Assembly (NCBI GenBank): GCA_020846375.1
Contig: JADLDZ010000259.1
Location: 1 to 15,788, forward strand
DNA length: 15,788 nucleotides
Source of the DNA: Nitrospirales bacterium
GTDB lineage: Bacteria > Nitrospirota > Thermodesulfovibrionia > Thermodesulfovibrionales > Dissulfurispiraceae
Direction: 5' to 3'
The position numbers and the translations under genes are program-made. Below are positions 7,781 through 12,778 of this stretch, piece by piece. The notes under the pieces are model-generated. The model had not been told where the DNA came from, searched no databases, and saw only the letters and a list, made by a program, of their open reading frames with translations. Positions within the stretch are counted from its first letter, which is position 1. Every line of letters begins with the position of its first letter.

Positions 7781-8410
7781 TCACTGAATTTCTTCTTCGT
7801 CTGTTATCGCGTAAAGCGGGGCAGGTTCGGACCTGATGATCTTTATCAGCAGAGTATCGGTGAGAGGCACCCAACGTCCGCCAGCCACCTCGATATGGAT
7901 ATTTTGCAGGAAGTCCTCCCCGGCAAGCCTCATGCCGGTGATAATCCGCTCATCGGGAGGAGGGAGCCTGCGCACGGTTTCGTCACCGAAGAGCGGGCTC
8001 AGCTCCCGGTAGATGGCGGAGAGCATTTTCGCCCTGAGGGTTCCGTCAAAGCCTTGCAGAAAACGGTCGCTGTCCTTTTTCACCTCGGCAAGAGGGACAT
8101 TGTAGACCTCCTGGAAAAACACCCGCGGGTAGGAGGCGAAGAATACTTCATGGATCGTGACGCGTGAACGTCCCTTGAAGGCATGGTGTACGGTCAGTTC
8201 TCCCAGGGTCGCAACCACCTCGTACCGGTCCTCCTCATCCTTCATTACCACCATATTTTCGGTAGTCTCGCGGACGGGGCTCTCCTGTGAGCCCGCTGAA
8301 GACTTCTCAGCTTTTTCAGTCCCGGACCAGGCAGAGAAACGGGAAACAAGGAGGAGGGCAAGCGTGAGTGTTGCCGCCATCACCGCTCTGACAGAAAAAG
8401 AGAGAACCAT
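7781..8410 (-). CDS. exported protein of unknown function
   Basis: I do not recognise this family. The product is about 209 residues with an N-terminal signal peptide or anchor (hydrophobic AVMAATLTLALLLVSRFSA). A Ser/Glu-rich linker follows (to about residue 50), then a mixed alpha/beta domain containing FFASYPRVFFQEVYNVPL, LPPPDERIITGMRLAGEDFL and VPLTDTLLIKIIRSEPAP. There are no cysteines and no recognisable catalytic motif. Start: an ATG at 8410 has GGAG 8 bases upstream, whereas the GTG two codons earlier is only two bases from that GGAG, so I prefer the ATG. It stands alone on its strand and is probably periplasmic or anchored to the inner membrane. Confidence 0.75.
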   Translation of the reverse strand: MVLSFSVRAVMAATLTLALLLVSRFSAWSGTEKAEKSSAGSQESPVRETTENMVVMKDEEDRYEVVATLGELTVHHAFKGRSRVTIHEVFFASYPRVFFQEVYNVPLAEVKKDSDRFLQGFDGTLRAKMLSAIYRELSPLFGDETVRRLPPPDERIITGMRLAGEDFLQNIHIEVAGGRWVPLTDTLLIKIIRSEPAPLYAITDEEEIQ

Positions 8411-8510
8411 CCGCACGTCTCCTTTCGACTGCGCCTCTTTCTTACCTTATAGCACAAAAGGGAGGGGGGGAAAAGAGGTACTCTTCCAAAAAAGGATACC
8501 TCTCTTGTAT

Positions 8511-8516
8511 TTGACA
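8511..8516 (+). promoter_or_regulatory. possible -35 element (TTGACA) for the cytochrome gene
   Basis: A consensus TTGACA about 127 bases upstream of the cytochrome ATG. No good -10 sits 16-18 bases downstream; the best nearby matches (CATAAG, CATAAA) are at 14 and 21 bases. An activator-dependent promoter or chance match is possible. Confidence 0.3.
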
Positions 8517-8549
8517 GCGCAAGCTACTATCATAAGTCATAAAGGCAAA

Positions 8550-8633
8550 GCGTCGGGGTCCTCTTGATGGATAGGTGGCCCGCATTGAGCAGGACCCGGT
8601 CCACATAAGCCGGCTCCCGGCACAATAAGGAGG
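8550..8633 (+). promoter_or_regulatory. structured 5' leader upstream of the cytochrome c gene
   Basis: Two stems precede the Shine-Dalgarno. GGGTCCT (about 8555-8561) pairs with AGGACCC (about 8590-8596) around a 28-base interior. Next GCCGG-CTC-CCGGC forms a tight hairpin (about 8608-8621) a few bases before AAGGAGGT. Such a hairpin beside the ribosome site could gate translation. It lacks motifs of riboswitch classes I can name. Confidence 0.35.
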
Positions 8634-8642
8634 TCAATACGT

Positions 8643-9035
8643 ATGCTGCGCTCAAGGAAAACAACAATGATGCTGTACGCAGTTGCGGCTTCAGTGCTCG
8701 CCTCTTCCGTTGCGCTCGCAGCGGATGCGGCAAAGGGGAAAGCTCTTTTTAAAGATCTGCATTTCGGCGGCGGAACAGCGGGACGCTCCTGCAACTCGTG
8801 CCATCCTGAGGGGAAAGGGCTCGAAAACGCCGGCGTGAAAAAAGAATTCCACATTATGGGCAAAAAGCAGCAGAGCCTGGAGGAAGCAGTCAATACCTGT
8901 ATCGAGATGGCACTGAAAGGCAAGCCTATCGATCCGAAGTCCGCTGATATGGCCAATATCGTCGCCTATATAAAATCGCTGGGAGCAAAATCTCCTGAAT
9001 CAGGGAAAAACAGACCGGCTGCCGGCGGCTATTAG
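8643..9035 (+). CDS. exported monohaem c-type cytochrome
   Basis: A small periplasmic electron carrier with one covalently bound haem. The signal peptide (MLRSRKTT then a hydrophobic run, likely cut after SSVALA near residue 26) is followed by KGKALF. The single haem motif CNSCH is at residues 50-54, and the C-terminal helix is DMANIVAYIKSLG, where Met103 is one candidate sixth ligand (Met72 and Met89 are others). Cys86 lies outside the haem motif. Length 130 residues, class I cytochrome c style. The ATG has a strong AAGGAGGT about 8 bases upstream. No oxidase or reductase gene adjoins it, so its redox partner is unknown. The C-terminal tail SPESGKNRPAAGGY is probably disordered. Confidence 0.9.
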   Translation: MLRSRKTTMMLYAVAASVLASSVALAADAAKGKALFKDLHFGGGTAGRSCNSCHPEGKGLENAGVKKEFHIMGKKQQSLEEAVNTCIEMALKGKPIDPKSADMANIVAYIKSLGAKSPESGKNRPAAGGY

Positions 9036-9129
9036 CGTGAGGATTCAATACGTCGGAGGATAACCGGGAGATTTTGCAGAAGTAGGTGAAGCCCGGGGAG
9101 CGGTTGGGGAGATGACTGAATCGTGAATT

Positions 9130-9187
9130 TGATGTCCCCCTGGTGCAGTTGCATACAGCCTCACAAAACTGATACCTGGGGGCATCA
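9130..9187. repeat. inverted repeat between convergent genes
   Basis: TGATGTCCCCC (9130-9140) faces GGGGGCATCA (9178-9187) with one bulged base. An inner CAGTT (9146-9150) faces AACTG (9167-9171). It lies between the convergent cytochrome and amylase genes and could end transcription from either side, but no T-run follows on either strand. Confidence 0.45.
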
Positions 9188-9211
9188 TATTTACAAGGTA
9201 CGTAGTGGCAA

Positions 9212-10540
9212 CTACATCCGGCACAGCCACATCTGCGCTTGCCGGGGAGGAAGGGCAAACTCGAAGTAATCACCGCCGACCTGCATGTCGTGCCGGTGGA
9301 GTTGACACCGGTACCGGCCATGGCGCAGGCCGCACGTCCAGATGCGCGGATGCTGCCACTCCTCCGTCTTGTTAATGGCGACTATCCCGCGATCCCCGCG
9401 GGCGAACACAAGAAAGCCGTCCGCTTCGAACAAAGATCGCTGCGGAGTGCCGTGCACCGCGTTATGGAAAGCGATCATGCCGACAATGTCGCTCCTTTTC
9501 CAGGCAGCGCACCAGCGGTCCCTATCACACTGATACGCCAGTGCACTTTCGTTATGATCGGAGAAGACCAGCGGCACACCCCCATCGCGGCCGAGAAGAT
9601 AAGCGTTTGTAAGGAACTCGTCCTGGGGGTGTAAAAGCTGTCCCCGGAAACAGTCATTATAGGGGATATCGTGGGTGACGCTGAAGGTTACCGCACGGTG
9701 CCACGGCAGTGCCTGATGGAAAGCTGCCGGGTTTACCAGTTCCCGCATGCTGCCGCAGGGAGAGAAGACGCGGCGCAGGGTCTCGTGGAGGGGAAAGTCG
9801 TAAAAGGAGACATCGATTTCTCTGAGCAGCGGCCAGATGAAAAGATCCTCCTGCGCGTCGTTGCATGTCAGGGACTCGCCGAAGAGAAACTTGCCCCTCA
9901 TGTCCTCCGTCTCGAATACCCGGCTCAGGTGCTCTTCCGGCAAATGTTTTATCGCATCGATCCGGTACCCGTCGAATCCCAGGTCATTAAGCGCCCGGAG
10001 GCAGGTCTTCTGCTGCTCGACGACCCGCTCGTTCAGGTCGAGATCGGGCAAGCCCGAAAGCCAGCGCTCCGTGGCCTCGTAAAGGTCCTCCCAGCACTGG
10101 ATATTTTTTTCATTGTTGAAATCCTGTGGGCCGAAAAGGTTGTGATCAAGAGTTCCATAGAGTCTGTCGCGTTCGAAGGACTCTCGTTCGTTTCGGTAGC
10201 GGGCCAGTTCCGTATCGCCCGGAAAAGTGTACCCTTCCTTCGGGTTCCGCCAACTCTTCTCGTTTGCCATGTGATTGAATACGATGTCGGCGAAAATGCG
10301 GATGCCGTGATCGTGCAGAGCGTGAATGGCATTCTCCAGTTCCCCCTTGCTCCCGAGGAAAGACCGCACCACACGGTAGTCCTTTGGTTGATACCTCTGC
10401 CACCAATGGTGGCTGTCCTCCTTGCTGTACAGCGGTGGGGGCAATAGCACTGCACCAAACCCGTTGGCAGCTATTGTACCGGCTTCAGCAGCTACCTCCG
10501 CGTAGTTCCAATTGAAAGCATGAAGAATTACGTCAGCCAC
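9212..10540 (-). CDS. GH13 alpha-amylase family glycoside hydrolase (cytoplasmic)
   Basis: A glycoside hydrolase acting on alpha-1,4-glucans or maltodextrins, 442 residues, with no signal peptide, so probably cytosolic. The four GH13 regions are in order. Region I is ADIVFNH (84-90). Region II is GYRIDAIKH (191-199), with nucleophile Asp195. Region III is FLFGES (218-223), with acid/base Glu222. Region IV is FSVTHD (286-291), with Asp291. Region IV has Thr where NHD is usual; I believe this occurs naturally in some intracellular subfamilies. The start is GTG with a near-perfect AGGAGGTGAT 9 bases upstream. It lies 46 bases downstream of the TM2 gene on the same strand and may be cotranscribed. 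Glycogen turnover is a reasonable role, but no other glycogen gene is nearby. Confidence 0.92.
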   Translation of the reverse strand: MADVILHAFNWNYAEVAAEAGTIAANGFGAVLLPPPLYSKEDSHHWWQRYQPKDYRVVRSFLGSKGELENAIHALHDHGIRIFADIVFNHMANEKSWRNPKEGYTFPGDTELARYRNERESFERDRLYGTLDHNLFGPQDFNNEKNIQCWEDLYEATERWLSGLPDLDLNERVVEQQKTCLRALNDLGFDGYRIDAIKHLPEEHLSRVFETEDMRGKFLFGESLTCNDAQEDLFIWPLLREIDVSFYDFPLHETLRRVFSPCGSMRELVNPAAFHQALPWHRAVTFSVTHDIPYNDCFRGQLLHPQDEFLTNAYLLGRDGGVPLVFSDHNESALAYQCDRDRWCAAWKRSDIVGMIAFHNAVHGTPQRSLFEADGFLVFARGDRGIVAINKTEEWQHPRIWTCGLRHGRYRCQLHRHDMQVGGDYFEFALPPRQAQMWLCRM

Positions 10541-10586
10541 TGGAAATCACCTCCTCGAGCCTATCACGTTTTCAGGGCATGCAAGG

Positions 10587-10937
10587 TTATGTATTGCCGT
10601 ACTTCTTGTTAAAATCGCTCTCGCTCATCACAAGTAAGAGGATACCTTCAATGAATCCGATAATTGAAGGAACAAACGTCCAACAGAAAAGGAGATACAC
10701 GATGCCCCACCCGATTTTTCCGAGATAGAATTTATGGATGCCGAAACCGCCAAGAAAGAGGGCGAATAAAGCTGCCGCCAGTTTGCTCTTGCCATTTGGG
10801 GCCACTGCAGTAAGACTGTTCGGCGGGGGTAATTGTCGTACGCCGCATTTTGGGCAGATCTCCGCCTTTGCCTTAATGATGGCGCCGCACTCCGAGCAGA
10901 ACTTTTCATCAGCGGCTTTCTGGATATTTTCAGTCAA
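10587..10937 (-). CDS. zinc-ribbon TM2-domain membrane protein
   Basis: Small membrane protein, 116 residues. The N-terminal zinc ribbon is CSEC...CPKC (Cys14, 17, 28, 31). A Pro-rich linker follows, then a TM2 domain of two helices (about 52-68 and 76-103) with the hallmark GGFGIHKFYLGKIGWG (63-78). TM2 proteins are common in bacteria and their function is poorly defined. The start is TTG, whose last two bases overlap the stop of the preceding HicB-like frame (TTGA), with AGGAGG 5 bases upstream. This Shine-Dalgarno decides the start; there is no in-frame ATG nearby. It probably shares a transcript with the amylase downstream. Confidence 0.88.
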   Translation of the reverse strand: MTENIQKAADEKFCSECGAIIKAKAEICPKCGVRQLPPPNSLTAVAPNGKSKLAAALFALFLGGFGIHKFYLGKIGWGIVYLLFCWTFVPSIIGFIEGILLLVMSESDFNKKYGNT

Positions 10938-11122
10938 CGATGCCTCCTCATGTGAGCAGCCTTGTCAAGAACCTCCGCGGCCCACTGATTCAAACTTTTT
11001 CCCGACGCCTTTGCTACCATGAGGGCCTTGGCGTGGACCTCGGGAAAGATACGGAGCATGAGCTTGCCGGATGCCGGCTTGAGCGGCTCGCGTCCCATAA
11101 AAGCAAATCTATTGTGGCACAA
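10934..11122 (-). pseudogene. HicB-type antitoxin C-terminal fragment (ribbon-helix-helix), probably a remnant
   Basis: The 62-codon frame encodes SGKLMLRIFPEVHAKALMVA followed by KASGKSLNQWAAEVLDKA. This is the Arc-like ribbon-helix-helix module at the C-terminus of HicB antitoxins and related RHH regulators. The usual N-terminal HicB fold of roughly 70 residues is missing. An in-frame stop lies 12 codons before the first possible start (TTG 11122; next ATG 11098). No Shine-Dalgarno sits at a proper distance, and no HicA-like toxin adjoins it. The DNA just upstream is a dispersed-repeat region, which may have replaced the 5' end. A small stand-alone RHH protein is possible. It overlaps the TM2 gene start and could drive its translation. 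Confidence 0.6.
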
Positions 11123-11343
11123 AAAGCAGGCTTTCTGCCTCCAGTGCTGATGTGCAGTTCACCATGCTGGGGTGAGGGGAGTCTTGAGAAGATCTTACCC
11201 CTGGCGGCTGGAAGAAATTCTTTCAAGGCAGTTCCCTCCCCCTTCGAGGGGGGAGGGTGAGGGAGAGGGTGTTCTCCAGATGCCCCGCGACAGGCTCCTG
11301 CCCGGTGAAAAAAAATGCAAAGAGAAGTATCCTTAAAGGAGAA
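11123..11343. repeat. GC-rich dispersed-repeat stretch with a 9-bp hairpin
   Basis: No gene is supportable here. CCCTCCCCC (11234-11242) pairs with GGGGGAGGG (11249-11257) around TTCGAG and is followed by GTGAGGGAGAGGG. Upstream, GGGGT (about 11170) can pair with ACCCC (about 11199). The pattern matches a common style of bacterial dispersed repeat (CCCTCCCCC...GGGGGAGGGTGAGGG). It separates divergent genes, so any promoter for the peptidase gene must lie in or after it. Confidence 0.6.
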
Positions 11344-12270
11344 ATGAACACGGGACGGCTGACACTACTGGCAGTCTTTTTCCTTTACCTGCTCCTCGCC
11401 CTCTCTGCGCACTTACCCTCCCACGCCAGGATTTCCTCGCTCCAGACAGAGGAGGAGGTCGCCATCTACTTCGACGACGGCGCGGAGAAAGCCGCCCATG
11501 ACGTGCTGGAGGCTTACCCAGCCGTGAGGGAAGAGCTCTCCGCCCTGCTCGGGCAGAAGGTGGACTTCAGGCCGGAGGTGCGCCTGGTCAAGGGCGGAGA
11601 GGCTTTCAGGACAATGGCGGGAAGCGGCAGGGTAGCGGCCTTTGCCGTCCCCGGGAGGGACCTGATCGTGCTTGATATTTCACAGGCCTACGAGAGCCCT
11701 TTTTCCCTCAAGCCCACCCTCTCCCACGAGCTTTGTCATCTCCTCCTGCATCATACCGCCGGGGAGAGGGATCTTCCCCGGTGGTTCGACGAGGGGGTAT
11801 GCCAATGGGCAAGCGGCGGAAGCGCGGAAGTGGCTGCCGGAGATGCGGGGAGCGCCCTGGCAAAGGCCGCGGCAGGGGGCACGCTGATCCCCCTCCGCCA
11901 ATTGGAAACCTTTCCGCGGGAAGAGCACTCTTTTCTTCTCGCCTATGGGGAGAGCAGAAGCGTAGTGGAATATATCGCCGGCGAATTCGGCAGCGGGAGC
12001 ATCGGGGAGATCCTCGCTCACCTGCGGGCGGGATCCTCCCTGGAAGACGCTTTCCGGAAGGCGCTCTCCCTTTCCCCTGCCGAGCTGGAGGAGAAGTGGC
12101 AGGAAAGCCTGACAAGGAGATACACCTGGTTCTCCTATCTGAGCAGCTATCTCACCCCCCTTCTTTTTCTCCTTGCAGCCCTCGTCACCGTCTGTGGGTT
12201 TATAAGAATGCTACAGAGAAAGAGGGCCTACCGGGACGAGGAGGAGGAAGAGGCGGAGGGACCGGAATGA
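11344..12270 (+). CDS. membrane-anchored HExxH zinc peptidase (peptidase MA-like)
   Basis: Predicted extracytoplasmic zinc metalloprotease, 308 residues. The N-terminal signal sequence is LTLLAVFFLYLLLALSAHL. The zinc motif is HELCH (128-132), with the third ligand probably Glu150 in RWFDEGVCQWASG; this HExxH plus WFxEG pattern is that of the peptidase MA-like gluzincins. One C-terminal transmembrane helix (about 267-287) is followed by a basic then very acidic tail (EEEEEEAEGPE), placing the catalytic domain in the periplasm. I chose the ATG with AAAGGAG right before it. An upstream extension of 29 codons is encoded by repeat DNA and would spoil the signal peptide. It is a single gene; the metal cassette downstream has its own promoter. 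The substrate is unknown. Confidence 0.85.
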   Translation: MNTGRLTLLAVFFLYLLLALSAHLPSHARISSLQTEEEVAIYFDDGAEKAAHDVLEAYPAVREELSALLGQKVDFRPEVRLVKGGEAFRTMAGSGRVAAFAVPGRDLIVLDISQAYESPFSLKPTLSHELCHLLLHHTAGERDLPRWFDEGVCQWASGGSAEVAAGDAGSALAKAAAGGTLIPLRQLETFPREEHSFLLAYGESRSVVEYIAGEFGSGSIGEILAHLRAGSSLEDAFRKALSLSPAELEEKWQESLTRRYTWFSYLSSYLTPLLFLLAALVTVCGFIRMLQRKRAYRDEEEEEAEGPE

Positions 12271-12282
12271 GCAACTTTCCGG

Positions 12283-12312
12283 TTTACAGCGCACCCTTCT
12301 TTTTTATACAAT
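12283..12312 (+). promoter_or_regulatory. predicted promoter of the metal-resistance operon
   Basis: -35 TTTACA (12283-12288), then TACAAT (12307-12312) after 18 bases, or TATACA (12305-12310) after 16. Transcription would start around 12317-12320, just before the 14-bp palindrome, an arrangement suited to repression by the encoded ArsR protein. Confidence 0.55.
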
Positions 12313-12321
12313 ACTAACAGT

Positions 12322-12335
12322 TGAACAATTGTTCA
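12322..12335 (+). promoter_or_regulatory. perfect 14-bp palindrome, likely ArsR/CadC-type operator
   Basis: TGAACAATTGTTCA is perfectly self-complementary and resembles the TGAA...TTCA half-sites of SmtB/CadC-family operators. It lies at or just after the predicted transcription start and 29 bases before the repressor ATG, so a bound dimer would block the promoter. Confidence 0.65.
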
Positions 12336-12364
12336 TTTGTTTGCAACATGCGGAGGCGAAACTC

Positions 12365-12778
12365 ATGGAGAAGAAAGAGGCGAAGACATTGCCCTACGAG
12401 AGTGATGTCTGCGAGGCTTCCTATGTCGACCAGGACAAGGTGCTCTCCGTCCTCCGGGGCATGAAGAACGAATCCGTCATGCAGCGGATTGCGGAGACCT
12501 TCAAAGTCCTGGGAGACCCCACGCGCACGAAGATTATCTATGCCCTGTCCAGCGCCGAGCTGTGCGTCTGCGATCTGGCGAGCCTGCTCGCCACCACCCG
12601 GTCCGCGATTTCCCATCAACTGCGGATTCTGAGAAACATGCGCCTGGTAAAGTACCGGAAAGAGGGGAAAATGGTGTTCTATTCCCTCGACGACGGACAC
12701 ATCCGGAATTTATTCAATGAATGCCTGAGGCATATCGAGGAAGAGGAATATGACCGATACGATACAGGAACGTCCTGA
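12365..12778 (+). CDS. ArsR/SmtB-family metal-sensing repressor, CadC-like
   Basis: Metal-released transcriptional repressor, 137 residues, with a winged helix-turn-helix (about 38-108, recognition helix SAISHQLRILRNM, wing YRKEGKMVFYSL). The alpha-3 site ELCVCD gives Cys67 and Cys69. An N-terminal Cys16 in ESDVCEASYVDQDKV aligns with Cys7 of S. aureus CadC, while the CadC Cys11 position is Tyr20. The alpha-5 zinc site Asp110, His112, His123, Glu126 keeps the CadC spacing. Cd, Pb or Zn is therefore the likely ligand. The ATG has GGAGG 8 bases upstream and is preferred over an upstream TTG inside the operator. It overlaps the ATPase gene by 29 bases, giving a coupled operon that is probably self-regulated. 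Confidence 0.93.
   Translation: MEKKEAKTLPYESDVCEASYVDQDKVLSVLRGMKNESVMQRIAETFKVLGDPTRTKIIYALSSAELCVCDLASLLATTRSAISHQLRILRNMRLVKYRKEGKMVFYSLDDGHIRNLFNECLRHIEEEEYDRYDTGTS

Noticed and set aside
7515..7787. Plus-strand 90-codon frame and antisense frames in the gap after the permeases
   Set aside because: They run through palindromic repeats, lack ribosome sites and have no recognisable protein character.
8543..8625. Cyclic-dinucleotide (GEMM-I type) riboswitch upstream of the cytochrome
   Set aside because: GGCAAAGC and AGCCGG-like pieces are present, but the core GACGCAAAGCC segment and the expected helix order are not.
9142..9153. Possible sigma-54 promoter (TGG...TTGCA)
   Set aside because: The GG to GC distance is 7 bases rather than 10, and no gene starts downstream on that strand.
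8926..9321. Minus-strand frame across the cytochrome 3' end and amylase 3' end
   Set aside because: It overlaps two better supported genes and an inverted repeat, with no Shine-Dalgarno or family match.
11257..11343. Upstream extension of the peptidase gene
   Set aside because: These 29 codons lie in dispersed-repeat DNA and would bury the signal peptide. AAAGGAG sits directly before the ATG at 11344.
12329..12364. TTG start for the ArsR repressor
   Set aside because: It lies inside the operator palindrome without a Shine-Dalgarno. The ATG at 12365 has GGAGG at good spacing.
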